The position numbers and the translations under genes were made by a program. A stretch of DNA of 64,000 nt from JASBRS01 sp964496495 (GTDB lineage: Bacteria; Deinococcota; Deinococci; Deinococcales; Trueperaceae). Numbering within the stretch: position 1 is the stretch's first letter; each line of letters begins with the position of its first letter. This document shows, piece after piece, positions 8,860 to 17,130 of this stretch. Location: positions 1 through 64,000 of the forward strand of contig CAZBZU010000001.1 of NCBI GenBank assembly GCA_964496495.1, written 5' to 3'. The notes below the pieces were generated by a model. It was not told where the DNA came from. It did not search any database and worked only from the letters and a program-made list of their open reading frames with translations.

Positions 8860-10098
8860 GTGGAGGCCCAGCTCACCCTCGAGCGGATGGTCCACGGCGG
8901 GCGTGCGCTGGCCCGGCTGTCGGATGGCCGGGTCGCGCTGGTGGCCGGCGGCATCCCCGGCGAGCGGGTGAGCGCGACGCTGGCGCCCGTGAAGGGTGTG
9001 CTCCAGGGGGTCGTCACGGCGGTGCTGGAGCCGAGCCGCGACCGCGTTGCGGCACCGGAGCACCCGGGTCTGGACTACGGGCACATCGCCTACCGGCGGC
9101 AGCTCACCCTGAAGCGCGAGGTGGTGGAGGACGCGCTGCACCGGGCCGGCATGCCGGCCCGGCCGGTCGCCGCGGTCCGCGCAGCCCCCGCCATGTGGGG
9201 CTACCGGGCGGCCGTGCAGCCTGCCGTGACCGCCGCCGGGCTGGGATACCGGCGCGCGGCCAGCCACGAGGTGGTGGTGCTGAACGACGACCCGGTGGCG
9301 AACGGCGCGGTGCGGTTCGCCTGGCGGCTGCTGGCGGCGCGCCCGGAGCGCCTGCGCGGCATACGCGAGATAGCGCTGCGCGGCAACGACCGAGGTGAGG
9401 TCCTGGTCGCGCTGGTGACGGAGCTGCCGGAGCGCACGTTGCTGGGGCTCGCCAACGAGCTGGTACGAGAGGGGATCACCGGCGTGGCTCACGCTCCGTT
9501 CGACCCGCGCGGGCGCTTCCGGCGGGGCAGCAGCCGCCTGGCCGGCGCGCGCAGCCTCCGGCAGCGGTACGGCGAGGTGGAGCTGAGCGTCACGGCCACC
9601 GCCTTCGCGCAGCCCAGCCCGGACGCCGCCGGCGCCCTCTACCGCGAGCTGACGGGCTGGCTGGAGCCGGGAGCGCACGCCTGGGATCTCTTCGCTGGAG
9701 GCGGCGCCATCGCCTTCCACCTGGCGCAGCGGTACGACACCGTGACCGCCGTCGAGCTCGACCGCTCCGCGGTCGCGCGCGGCGAGCGCGACGCGGAGCG
9801 CCTGGGCCTCGGCCAGCGGGTGCGCTTCCTGCGGGCCGACGCCCGGCGCGCTCCGCTGCCCGAGGATGCCGCGGTGGTGGCCGTGGACCCGCCGCGCGCC
9901 GGGCTGGCCGCCCCCCTGCGGCGGGCCATCCTCGCGAGCGGGACGCCGCGCCTGCTCTACCTCTCCTGCGACCCGGCCACCTGGGCGCGAGACGTGGCCG
10001 ACTTCTCCGCCGGCGGTTTGCGACTGGAGCGCTTCGAGCCCTTCGACTTCTACCCCCACACCCACCACGTGGAGGTGCTGTCGCTGCTGGTTCGCTGA
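8860..10098 (+). CDS. TrmA/RlmD-family RNA (uracil-5-)-methyltransferase
   Basis: The 412-residue protein has an N-terminal TRAM-like OB segment (LTLERMVHGGRALARLSDGRVALVAGGIPGERV), a central RNA-binding part and a C-terminal SAM-dependent methyltransferase domain with LFAGGGAIAFHLA, VAVDPPRAGL and LYLSCDPATWARD. Cys370 in SCDPAT is the expected nucleophile that attacks uridine C6. It should make m5U in rRNA or tRNA. The four Cys that bind an Fe-S cluster in RlmD/RlmCD-type enzymes are not visible near GHIAYRRQLTLKRE, so the cluster appears lost. GTG at 8860 is chosen for the TACACT box 7 nt upstream. Confidence 0.88.
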   Translation: MEAQLTLERMVHGGRALARLSDGRVALVAGGIPGERVSATLAPVKGVLQGVVTAVLEPSRDRVAAPEHPGLDYGHIAYRRQLTLKREVVEDALHRAGMPARPVAAVRAAPAMWGYRAAVQPAVTAAGLGYRRAASHEVVVLNDDPVANGAVRFAWRLLAARPERLRGIREIALRGNDRGEVLVALVTELPERTLLGLANELVREGITGVAHAPFDPRGRFRRGSSRLAGARSLRQRYGEVELSVTATAFAQPSPDAAGALYRELTGWLEPGAHAWDLFAGGGAIAFHLAQRYDTVTAVELDRSAVARGERDAERLGLGQRVRFLRADARRAPLPEDAAVVAVDPPRAGLAAPLRRAILASGTPRLLYLSCDPATWARDVADFSAGGLRLERFEPFDFYPHTHHVEVLSLLVR

Positions 10099-10205
10099 CG
10101 CCCGCCGGGTCCGGGTCGCCGTGGGGGTCGGCCGCCGAGCCGCGGTCGGCCGCGGCCGCCGCAGGGCGCTCGGCAGGGAACGACGGGGCGCCACCGGAGC
10201 CGGGG

Positions 10206-10211
10206 TATGCT
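10206..10211 (+). promoter_or_regulatory. Leaderless -10 box (TATGCT) for hisF
   Basis: TATGCT lies 8 nt upstream of the ATG at 10220, with no ribosome binding site in between. Confidence 0.55.
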
Positions 10212-10219
10212 TCGGCGCG

Positions 10220-10993
10220 ATGCTGGCACGCCGGATCATCCCCTGCCTGGACGTCGCGGCCGGCCGGGTCACGCGCGGTCAGCAGTTCGGGCGCGCCGAG
10301 CGCGGCGAGCTGCGAGACGTCGGCGATCCCGTCGAGCTGGCGCTGCGTTACAACGCCCAGGGCGCCGACGAGCTGGTCTTCTACGACATCACCGCCACCG
10401 CGGAGGGCCGGGGCGCCATCCTGGAGGTCGCCACGCGGGCGGCGGAGCAGTGCTTCATGCCGCTCACCATCGGCGGCGGCGTGCGAGAGCTGGCCGATTT
10501 CCGGGCGCTGTTCCTGGCCGGGGCGGACAAGGTGTCGATCAACTCCGGCGCGGTGGCGCGTCCACAGGTCGTGCGCGAGGCGGCGGACCACTACGGCAGC
10601 CAGGCGGTGGTGCTGTCGATCGACGCCCGGCGCAGCGGTGGCGGTCACGAGGTGGTGGTCGCCGGTGGCCGGCGCCCGACGGGGATGGAGCTGGTCGCCT
10701 GGGCCGTGCGGGGCCAGGAGCTGGGGGCCGGCGAGATCGTGTTGAACAGCATCGATGCCGACGGCATGACGACAGGCTTCGACATCGAGGCGACGCGCGC
10801 GGTGGCTCGGGCGGTGGACATCCCGGTGGTCGCCTCGGGCGGCGCGGGCCGCGCGGAGCACCTGCGAGACGTGCTGCTCGAGGGGGAGGCCGACGCCGCG
10901 CTGGCGGCCGGGATCTTCCATCGCGGTCAGGTCACGGTGGCCGAGGTGAAGCGCGTGTGCGCGGCCGCCGGGCTGGTGATGCGGGAGGTGTGA
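10220..10993 (+). CDS. hisF: Imidazole glycerol phosphate synthase cyclase subunit HisF
   Basis: The 257-residue (beta/alpha)8 barrel contains RRIIPCLDV with catalytic Asp11, LTIGGGVR, DKVSINS, the second catalytic Asp in SIDARR, EIVLNSIDADG and PVVASGGAG. It converts PRFAR plus ammonia from HisH to imidazole glycerol phosphate and AICAR in histidine synthesis. The usual VVKGVNF near residue 17 reads VTRGQQF here, a modest deviation. A one-base gap separates it from the PLP enzyme gene, and hisIE follows that, so his genes are spread with an insert; hisH is not in this window. Confidence 0.95.
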   Translation: MLARRIIPCLDVAAGRVTRGQQFGRAERGELRDVGDPVELALRYNAQGADELVFYDITATAEGRGAILEVATRAAEQCFMPLTIGGGVRELADFRALFLAGADKVSINSGAVARPQVVREAADHYGSQAVVLSIDARRSGGGHEVVVAGGRRPTGMELVAWAVRGQELGAGEIVLNSIDADGMTTGFDIEATRAVARAVDIPVVASGGAGRAEHLRDVLLEGEADAALAAGIFHRGQVTVAEVKRVCAAAGLVMREV

Positions 10994-10994
10994 C

Positions 10995-12131
10995 ATGGCG
11001 GCCCAAAAGCAGCGGCTGGAGACGCTGGCGATCCACGCCGGCAGCGACCCCGACCCCACCACGGGCGCGGTGGTGCCGCCCATCCAGCTGAGCACCACCT
11101 TCGAGCGCGATGCCAGCGGCGAGTACCCGCGCGGCTTCGTCTACGCACGTAGCGACAACCCCAACAGGCGCGCCCTGGAGGCGGCGCTGGCCGCCTTGCA
11201 GGGCGGCGTCGCGGCGGCGGCGTTCGCCTCCGGCTCGGCGGCGGCGTCGGCAGTGCTGCGCGCGCTGCCCTACGGCGCCCATGCCCTGCTCCCCAGAGAG
11301 CTCTACCACGGCATCCGCAAGCTGGTCGACGGCGCCCTCGCCGGGCCCGGCCTGCAGGTGGACTACGTCGACATGCGCGACCTCGCGGCGGTGGCGTCGG
11401 GCCTGCGCGAGGGCACCGCCCTGGTGTGGGTGGAGACGCCGTCCAACCCGCTTCTCAGCATCACCGACATCGCGGCCGTGTGCGAGCTGGCGCACGCCCG
11501 CGGCGCGCGCGTCGCGGTCGATGCCAGCTGGAGCCCTCCCGGCGTGAGCGACCCGCTCGCCCTGGGGGCGGACCTGGTGGTCCATGCCACCACCAAGTAT
11601 CTTGCCGGGCACAGCGACGTCGTCGGCGGCGCCGTGGTGACGGCGAGCGCCGACCGGGCCTGGGAGCGCATCGTGTTCCTGCAGCGCAGCGAGGGAGCGA
11701 TTCCCGGCCCCTTCGACTGCTGGCTGGCCCATCGGGGGCTGCGCACGCTGCCCTATCGCATGCGTGGCCACGCCGCCAACGCCGACGCCGTCGCGGGCTT
11801 CCTGGCGAGCCACGAGGCCGTGTCACAGGTCTTCTATCCGGGGCTGGCGGATCACCCGGGACACGGGGTGGCCCGGCGCCAGATGACGAACTACGGCGGC
11901 ATGCTGTCGTTCCGGGTGCGGGGCGGCGAGGGTGCCGCCATGGCGGTAGCGGGCCGCACCAGCCTGATCACCCGGGCAACGAGCCTGGGCGGCGTGGAGA
12001 GCCTCATCGAGCACCGTGCCTCGATCGAGGGACCGGGAAGCGCGGCGCCGCCGGACCTGTTGCGGCTGTCGGTGGGGCTCGAGCACCCGGACGACCTGAT
12101 CGCCGACCTATCCCAGGCGCTCGCCGGCTGA
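10995..12131 (+). CDS. Cys/Met metabolism PLP enzyme (trans-sulfuration family)
   Basis: The 378-residue protein is a cystathionine gamma-synthase/gamma-lyase/methionine gamma-lyase family member: YARSDNPNRRALEAALAALQGG, ASGSAAASAVL, VWVETPSNPLLSITDI, VDASWSPPG and the PLP-lysine block HATTKYLAGHSDVVGG. VDASWS replaces the common VDNTF(A/M)(T/S)P, where the Asp pairs with the PLP ring; Asp is kept but the next residues differ, so substrate may be unusual. The ATG at 10995 follows the hisF stop by one base. It sits between hisF and hisIE, which is odd for a sulfur amino acid enzyme. Confidence 0.88.
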   Translation: MAAQKQRLETLAIHAGSDPDPTTGAVVPPIQLSTTFERDASGEYPRGFVYARSDNPNRRALEAALAALQGGVAAAAFASGSAAASAVLRALPYGAHALLPRELYHGIRKLVDGALAGPGLQVDYVDMRDLAAVASGLREGTALVWVETPSNPLLSITDIAAVCELAHARGARVAVDASWSPPGVSDPLALGADLVVHATTKYLAGHSDVVGGAVVTASADRAWERIVFLQRSEGAIPGPFDCWLAHRGLRTLPYRMRGHAANADAVAGFLASHEAVSQVFYPGLADHPGHGVARRQMTNYGGMLSFRVRGGEGAAMAVAGRTSLITRATSLGGVESLIEHRASIEGPGSAAPPDLLRLSVGLEHPDDLIADLSQALAG

Positions 12132-12195
12132 CGCCCGCGGGCGCGGGCGTGCCGGCGGGCCGCGGATGCCGACGCGGCCTGCGGCCGTGGCGCCG

Positions 12196-12201
12196 TAGAC
12201 T
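12196..12201 (+). promoter_or_regulatory. Leaderless -10 box (TAGACT) for hisIE
   Basis: TAGACT lies 7 nt upstream of the ATG at 12209. A GC hairpin (ACGCCCGC/GCGGGCGT, about 12132-12151) without T-tract lies just upstream, after the previous stop. Confidence 0.65.
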
Positions 12202-12208
12202 GGGGCCC

Positions 12209-12916
12209 ATGACGCTGGAGACCCTCCGATTCGACGATCGCGGCCTGGTGCCGGTCGTTGCCCAGGACGCCACCACCGGTGAGGTGCTGATGCTTGCCTA
12301 CGCCGACCGCGAGGCGCTGGAGGCGACGCTGGCGACCTCCCAGGCGCACTACCACAGCCGCTCGCGCGGCGGCCTGTGGCGCAAGGGGGAGACGAGCGGC
12401 CACGATCAGCACGTCGTCGAGGTGCGCTACGACTGCGACGAGGACGCGCTCCTCTACCGCGTCGAGCAGACCGGCCCCGCCTGTCATACCGGCCACCGCA
12501 GCTGCTTCTACCGCGCCGCCACCCCCGCTGCCGGGCTGGCATCGGCCGGCCCCGTGGCTGCCGACGCCGGTGGTGGCGAGGCGGGCAGTGATGAGGCTGC
12601 CGCCGGTGAGGTCGGCATCGGCGGGGTGATGGGGCTGCTCGAGCGGGTGGTGGCAGACCGCCTGCGCGAGCTGCCGGAGGGCAGCTACGTGCGCAAGATC
12701 CACGAGCGGGGCGTCGGCTATGCCGCGCAGAAGGTGGTGGAGGAGGCTGGCGAGAGCGCCGTTGCGGCGCTGGAGCGCAAGGACGAGCAGCTGGTGGCCG
12801 AGGCCGCCGATCTGCTGTTCCACCTCACGATCCTGCTCGGCGAACGCGGCGTGCCCCTGCAGGCGGTCGCCGAGGAGCTGTCCAGCCGCCACCGCGACGC
12901 GCCCGGGCGCGGCTGA
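12209..12916 (+). CDS. hisIE: Bifunctional phosphoribosyl-AMP cyclohydrolase / phosphoribosyl-ATP pyrophosphatase HisIE
   Basis: The 235-residue fusion carries HisI at residues about 1-110 (VPVVAQDATTGEVLMLAYAD, HYHSRSRGGLWRKGETSGH, VRYDCDEDALLYRVEQTGPACHTGHRSCFYR, with the zinc/magnesium Cys and Asp set) and HisE at about 140-230 (PEGSYVRKIHERGVGYAAQKVVEEAGESAVAA, AADLLFHLTILL). A 30-residue Ala/Gly/Asp linker joins them. It performs steps two and three of histidine synthesis. ATG at 12209 is set by the TAGACT box; the next gene begins 8 nt after its stop. Confidence 0.95.
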   Translation: MTLETLRFDDRGLVPVVAQDATTGEVLMLAYADREALEATLATSQAHYHSRSRGGLWRKGETSGHDQHVVEVRYDCDEDALLYRVEQTGPACHTGHRSCFYRAATPAAGLASAGPVAADAGGGEAGSDEAAAGEVGIGGVMGLLERVVADRLRELPEGSYVRKIHERGVGYAAQKVVEEAGESAVAALERKDEQLVAEAADLLFHLTILLGERGVPLQAVAEELSSRHRDAPGRG

Positions 12917-12924
12917 GGCGCGGG

Positions 12925-13938
12925 GTGTCGCGCGGCGCGTCCGGCATGGGAACGGCCAAGGCCGACCTGGAGCGGGCGCTGGTCCTGGACACCGTGCGGG
13001 TCACCGAGCAGGCGGCGATCGCCGCCAGCCGCGTGGCCGGTAAGGGAGACGCGGACCTGGTCGACCAGGCCGGCACCGATGCCATGCGACGGGTCTTGAA
13101 CGAGCTTCACATCGACGGCGAGATCGTCATCGGCGAGGGGGAGCGTGACGAGGCCCCCATGCTGTTCATCGGCGAGCGGCTGGGGAGGGCCGAGGCCGGC
13201 GCCTATCCGGTCGACATCGCCGTAGATCCGGTGGAGGGCACCAACATCACCGCTCGACTGGTGAACAACTCGGTAGCCGTCATCGCGCTGGCCGAGCAGG
13301 GCGGGCTGTTCCGCGCGCCCGACACCTACATGGAGAAGCTGGTGGTGGGGCCGCCGGCGGCCGGCACGGTGGACCTGTCCTGGCCGGTGGCGGCCAACCT
13401 GCACTCGGTGGCGCTGTCGCTCGACCGCGCCGTCGAGGACCTGACGGTCGTCATCCTGGACAGGCCCCGTCATGAGGCGCTCATCGCCGAGGTCCGGGAC
13501 GCCGGCGCGCGCGTCAAGCTGATCGGGGACGGCGATGTGATCGCGGCGCTGTCCGCTGCCGTGCGCGGAACGGGCGTGCACGCCGTGATGGGCACGGGCG
13601 GCGCCCCCGAGGGCGTGCTGGCGGCGGCTGCGCTGAAGTGCCTGGGGGGCGAGATCCAGGCGCGCTTCAAGCCCCGCAACAGCGCCGAGAGGGAGCGCCT
13701 GGAGGCGATGGGCGCCTCCGTCGACCAGATCTACACCACCGTCGATCTGGCGCCGGGCAGCACCATGGTGTTCAGCGCGACCGGGATCACCGATGGGGAC
13801 CTGCTGCGCGGGGTCAAGTTCTTCAAGAACGGCGCTCGCACCCACAGCGTGACCATGGGCCTGGAGTCGCAGGTCATCCGCTTCAGCGACGCGGTGCACC
13901 TGCTGGGGCACGGCGCCCGCGTGACCATCCAGGTCTAG
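12925..13938 (+). CDS. glpX: Class II fructose-1,6-bisphosphatase GlpX
   Basis: The protein (337 residues from the GTG at 12925, or 330 from ATG at 12946, which fits the family N-terminus better) contains VRVTEQAAIAASR, IDGEIVIGEGERDEAPML, DIAVDPVEGTN, GDGDVIAAL, GTGGAPEGVLAAAALKCLGG and VMGLESQVIR-type C-terminal blocks, the metal and phosphate sites of GlpX/YggF enzymes. It hydrolyses fructose 1,6-bisphosphate for gluconeogenesis. It lies 8 nt after hisIE and is presumably cotranscribed. Confidence 0.92.
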   Translation: MSRGASGMGTAKADLERALVLDTVRVTEQAAIAASRVAGKGDADLVDQAGTDAMRRVLNELHIDGEIVIGEGERDEAPMLFIGERLGRAEAGAYPVDIAVDPVEGTNITARLVNNSVAVIALAEQGGLFRAPDTYMEKLVVGPPAAGTVDLSWPVAANLHSVALSLDRAVEDLTVVILDRPRHEALIAEVRDAGARVKLIGDGDVIAALSAAVRGTGVHAVMGTGGAPEGVLAAAALKCLGGEIQARFKPRNSAERERLEAMGASVDQIYTTVDLAPGSTMVFSATGITDGDLLRGVKFFKNGARTHSVTMGLESQVIRFSDAVHLLGHGARVTIQV

Positions 13939-13992
13939 GGGCCGGGCGCCGCGGCCCGCCACAGTCACCCCTGGCCGCCGTCGTCGGGCTCC

Positions 13993-13998
13993 TATACT
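13993..13998 (+). promoter_or_regulatory. Leaderless -10 box (TATACT)
   Basis: TATACT at 13993-13998 lies 6 nt before the GTG at 14005 and favours it over the GTG at 13999, which directly abuts the box. Confidence 0.6.
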
Positions 13999-14004
13999 GT
14001 GACC

Positions 14005-14766
14005 GTGAGCGACGAGGCAACGCCCGGCTTGCGGCTCGACAGCGTGGCGCAGGGTAGCTCGGAGCGTGTCGAGCTCCGCTTCCCGCGCGGCGAAGAGGCG
14101 CGCGCCGAGGCTGCGGCCGAGCTCATCGCCGTGTTGGAGCCGGTGGTGGCGCGCTACCTGGGTGCGCCGTGGCGGGGCGGAGTGCGGCTCGAGCTGCTCG
14201 AGAGGGCACGCGTCGGCGGCGCCAACCCGGTCACCGGAACGTTGCGCCACGCCCTGCGCGGCTTCGACGAGCGCTCTCCACGCTCGGCAGGCGCGCTCAG
14301 CTACGAGCTGGGCCGTATCCACCTCTACCGCTCGAGTGCCGAAGACGCCTTCCGCGGCGCCGCACCGCGACATCCGGACTGGCTGGTGGAGGCCGCTCTG
14401 TCGCCGTTGCGCTACGTATGGCAGGACGCCGACGCGTGGATCGACGCGGTGGCCGAGAAGGTGGCCCTCTTCCGCTGGCGCAAACCCTTCCCGACGGCGT
14501 TGCTGAGCGACATGGGCCGCCTCAACCCGCGGCAGCGGGTGGTGGCGTCGGCGCAGTGCCTCCTTCGCTCGCAGACGTTGACGCGCGCGCATCCGGACTG
14601 GGTACGGGCGTGGCGCGCCAGCCTGGCGGCAGACCCGCGACTCGACGGAGAGCGGGCCCTGGAGCAGGTCACGCGGACGTCGCTGCCCGACTGGGAGGCC
14701 CGCTTCGCGGCGGACCTCGAGGACGCTGCCAGGACGCTCACGAGCGCTCCTGCTGGCGAGTGGTGA
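14005..14766 (+). CDS. Unknown protein, possible inactive MA-type peptidase fold
   Basis: I do not recognise this 253-residue protein. It is predicted soluble, with no signal peptide or membrane helix. Around residues 90-140 the text SAGALSYELGRIHLYR... HPDWLVEAALSPLRYVWQDADAW is faintly like the helix pair of peptidase MA-type proteins, where HExxH would stand at YELGR, but no metal ligands are present, so a protease role is not supported. Its own TATACT box makes it an independent unit between glpX and the convergent rdgB-rph-murI operon. Confidence 0.6.
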   Translation: MSDEATPGLRLDSVAQGSSERVELRFPRGEEARAEAAAELIAVLEPVVARYLGAPWRGGVRLELLERARVGGANPVTGTLRHALRGFDERSPRSAGALSYELGRIHLYRSSAEDAFRGAAPRHPDWLVEAALSPLRYVWQDADAWIDAVAEKVALFRWRKPFPTALLSDMGRLNPRQRVVASAQCLLRSQTLTRAHPDWVRAWRASLAADPRLDGERALEQVTRTSLPDWEARFAADLEDAARTLTSAPAGEW

Positions 14767-14785
14767 AGGGTCCCCTCGACGACGC

Positions 14786-15430
14786 TCAGAGGTTGGGGTC
14801 GCGACGCGGCGCGGTCTCCTGCATGGTGCGCTTGCCCACCGGGGTGAGTGCCCAGTCGAGGAAGCGTTGCAGCGCCCGGCCGCGGTGGCTCACGCGGTCC
14901 TTCGCCTCGGGCCCGGCCTCCGCGAACGTCTTGCTCAGCTCCGGGCTGTAGAACACCGGGTCGTAGCCGAAGCCGCCCACGCCGCGCGGGCCCTCCAGGA
15001 TCTCCCCGCGGCACTCGCCGGTGAAGGCCTTGACCTCGCCGCCCGGAGTGGCGAGCACGACGGTGCAGACGAAGCTGGCGCCCCGGGCCCCGCGCGGCAC
15101 GTCGCGCAGCCTGTCCAGCAGGTAGGCGATGCGCTCGCCGTCGTCGATGTCCCCGCCGTAGCGCGCCGAGTAGACGCCGGGCGCGCCGTCCAGCACGTCG
15201 ACCTCGAGGCCCGAGTCGTCGGCCAGCGCCGGCAGCCCGCTGTACAGGGCGGCATAGCCCGCCTTCAACAGGGCATTCTCCTGGTAGCTGGCGGCGGTCT
15301 CGGCCGGGAAGCGCGTGATGCCGGCCTCGCGGGCCGCCAGCAGCTCCACGTTCAGCCGTGACAGCGCTCGTCGGAACTCGACGAGCTTGCCGGCGTTCCC
15401 GGTGGCGACTACCATGCGCAGGCGCTTCAC
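14786..15430 (-). CDS. rdgB: RdgB/HAM1-type non-canonical purine NTP pyrophosphatase
   Basis: The 214-residue protein carries the family blocks VVATGNAGKLVEFRR, RFPAETAASYQENALLKA, LADDSGLEVDVLDGAPGVYSARYGG, GPRGVGGFGYDPVFY and DRVSHRGRALQRF. It hydrolyses ITP, dITP and XTP to monophosphates, keeping deaminated purines out of nucleic acids. The GTG at 15430 overlaps the rph stop as GTGA; an ATG five codons further in is the alternative. It is the last gene of the murI-rph-rdgB operon, an arrangement common in bacteria. Confidence 0.95.
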   Translation of the reverse strand: MKRLRMVVATGNAGKLVEFRRALSRLNVELLAAREAGITRFPAETAASYQENALLKAGYAALYSGLPALADDSGLEVDVLDGAPGVYSARYGGDIDDGERIAYLLDRLRDVPRGARGASFVCTVVLATPGGEVKAFTGECRGEILEGPRGVGGFGYDPVFYSPELSKTFAEAGPEAKDRVSHRGRALQRFLDWALTPVGKRTMQETAPRRDPNL

Positions 15431-16137
15431 GAGAGCTGGGGCCTCACCACGTCGAGCAGGCGCTGGACGGCGGTGACACCGTTGGCGACGAGGGTGACAT
15501 AGGTCTCGGCAGGGATCGGCCGGTCCTCGCCGCCCCCCTGCACCTCCACCACCTCGCCGGCTGCGGTCGCGACCACGTTGAGATCGACTTCGGCGCGCAC
15601 GTCCTCGCTGTACTGCAGGTCGATGTACGCGGCGCCGTCGACCATGCCTACGCTGACGGCGCCCAGCTCGTACCTGAGCGGCCACTCCGACAGCGTTCCG
15701 TCGAACACCAGCCGGTTCGCGGCGTGGTGGAGCGCGGCGTAGCCGGCCGTGATCCCCGCGCAGCGCGTGCCGCCGTCGGCCTGAAGCACGTCGACGTCGA
15801 TGATGAGCGTCTTGCCGCGGAACATGCTCAGGTCCACCACGCTGCGCAGCGCGCGGCCGATGAGCCTCTGGATCTCCTGGGTTCGTCCGCCGGCGTAGAG
15901 GCGCTCGCGCTGGCTGCGCTCCTGCGTGCTGCGCGGCAGGAGGGCGTACTCGGCGGTGAGCCAGCCACTCTTGGCGCGGCCGCTGCGCAGGTGCGGCGGC
16001 AGCCGGTTGTCGACGGTGACCGTGGCCAGCACGGTGGTGCCGCCCCACTCGACCAGCGCCGAGCCCTCCGCATAGCGGTTGAAGCCGGGCGTAACGGTCA
16101 CCTTCCGCAGCTCGTCGGGCCGGCGGTCCTCACGCAT
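15427..16137 (-). CDS. rph: Ribonuclease PH
   Basis: The 236-residue protein shows RPDELRKVTVTPGFNRYAEGSALVEWGGT, SGRAKSGWLTAEYALLPRSTQERSQRE, GRTQEIQRLIGRALRSVVD, ADGGTRCAGITAGYAAL and YSEDVRAEVDLNVV, all RNase PH signatures. It trims tRNA 3' ends using inorganic phosphate. It begins 8 nt after the murI stop and ends overlapping rdgB, so the three are cotranscribed. Confidence 0.97.
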   Translation of the reverse strand: MREDRRPDELRKVTVTPGFNRYAEGSALVEWGGTTVLATVTVDNRLPPHLRSGRAKSGWLTAEYALLPRSTQERSQRERLYAGGRTQEIQRLIGRALRSVVDLSMFRGKTLIIDVDVLQADGGTRCAGITAGYAALHHAANRLVFDGTLSEWPLRYELGAVSVGMVDGAAYIDLQYSEDVRAEVDLNVVATAAGEVVEVQGGGEDRPIPAETYVTLVANGVTAVQRLLDVVRPQLS

Positions 16138-16144
16138 GACGCCC

Positions 16145-16960
16145 TCAGCCCGCCGGCGCCAGCGCGGGCAGGTCGATGCGCTCCGCGGGACCGTCGGGTC
16201 CGCCCAGGACGGCGGCGGTGTGGAGGTAGCTGGCGACATCGCCGGTGACCAGGTGCCGCACCCCGCCGGCGGAGCCGGGCGGGGCGGCCATCGCCAGGGC
16301 GCGCAGGTCGGCGGCGACCACCGCCGCCGTCGACTCGGCCGAGTCGACGAGCGCAACCTGCTCGCCCAGGACCGATCGCAAGGTCCGGGTCAGGGCCGGG
16401 TAGTGGGTACAGCCGAGGATGACGGTGTCCAGGTCGTCGGGCCGCTCGGCCAGGTAGTACTCGGCGACCAGGCGCGCGATACGGCTGTCGGAGATGCCCT
16501 CCTCGACGATGGGCACGAACAGGGGACAGGCCTTCCCCCAGGTGGTGGCGCCGCCGTGCTCGAGACGCTGCTGGTACACGCGGGCCCTGATGGTTCCGAG
16601 GGTGCCGAGGACGCCGACGCGGCCGCCGCCGCTCGCGCTCAAGGCCGCCTGCACGCCGGGCTCCACCACGCCCCAGACCGGTACCGGCAACTCGTCGGCC
16701 AGCGCCGGCAGGCTGGCGGCCGAGGCGGTGTTGCAGGCGATGACGATGCCCTTGACGTCGCGCCTGAGCAGCTCGGCGCTGATCTGGCGGGCGAACCCGC
16801 GCACCATCTCGAGAGGCTTGGAGCCGTAGGGTACGCGCGCGGTGTCGCCCAGATAGAGCAGCGGCTCGTCGGGCAGCGCAGCCCTGAGGGCGTTCACGAC
16901 CGTGAGGCCGCCGACCCCGGAATCGAAGACGCCGAGGGGCTTGGTCGCGAGGTCGGGCAC
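16145..16960 (-). CDS. murI: Glutamate racemase
   Basis: The 271-residue protein has GVFDSGVGGLTVV, YLGDTARVPYGSK, catalytic Cys76 in IACNTAS and Cys184 in GCTHYP, plus WGVVEPGV. It supplies D-glutamate for peptidoglycan. GTG at 16960 is preceded by TAAGCT with a 6-nt gap and no ribosome binding site. rph and rdgB follow on the same strand. Confidence 0.97.
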   Translation of the reverse strand: MPDLATKPLGVFDSGVGGLTVVNALRAALPDEPLLYLGDTARVPYGSKPLEMVRGFARQISAELLRRDVKGIVIACNTASAASLPALADELPVPVWGVVEPGVQAALSASGGGRVGVLGTLGTIRARVYQQRLEHGGATTWGKACPLFVPIVEEGISDSRIARLVAEYYLAERPDDLDTVILGCTHYPALTRTLRSVLGEQVALVDSAESTAAVVAADLRALAMAAPPGSAGGVRHLVTGDVASYLHTAAVLGGPDGPAERIDLPALAPAG

Positions 16961-16966
16961 GGGCGT

Positions 16967-16972
16967 AGCTTA
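16967..16972 (-). promoter_or_regulatory. Leaderless -10 box (TAAGCT) for murI-rph-rdgB
   Basis: TAAGCT lies 6 nt upstream of the murI GTG at 16960. Confidence 0.6.
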
Positions 16973-17073
16973 CCACCCGACCCCGGCCGCGACGTCGGCG
17001 ATGGCGGCTGGGGCGCGTTTCCTCTCCATGGAGCCGGGGCGCCGGTGGGAGGCGCTGTCGCGCGCGCTACTGG

Positions 17074-17090
17074 ATACCCTGGTGGGGTAT
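17074..17090 (+). promoter_or_regulatory. CsoR/CstR-type operator candidate
   Basis: The site reads ATACCC-TGGTG-GGGTAT: a perfect 6-bp inverted repeat around a 5-nt GC-containing spacer. From memory, the B. subtilis copZA CsoR operator has the same half sites and spacer length (ATACCC-TACGG-GGGTAT). It sits directly upstream of a possible -10 box TAGGGT at 17095-17100, so a bound repressor would block RNA polymerase. Copper (CsoR), persulfide (CstR) or aldehyde (FrmR) sensors share this operator class; none is encoded in the window. Confidence 0.6.
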
Positions 17091-17130
17091 GTGATAGGGT
17101 TTGGTGTGATGACCAGGAAGGGAGCCGTGT

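Noticed and set aside
12132..12151. Terminator between the PLP enzyme gene and hisIE
   Set aside because: The 8-bp GC hairpin has no T-tract and the leaderless box for hisIE follows directly; it may still act on RNA stability.
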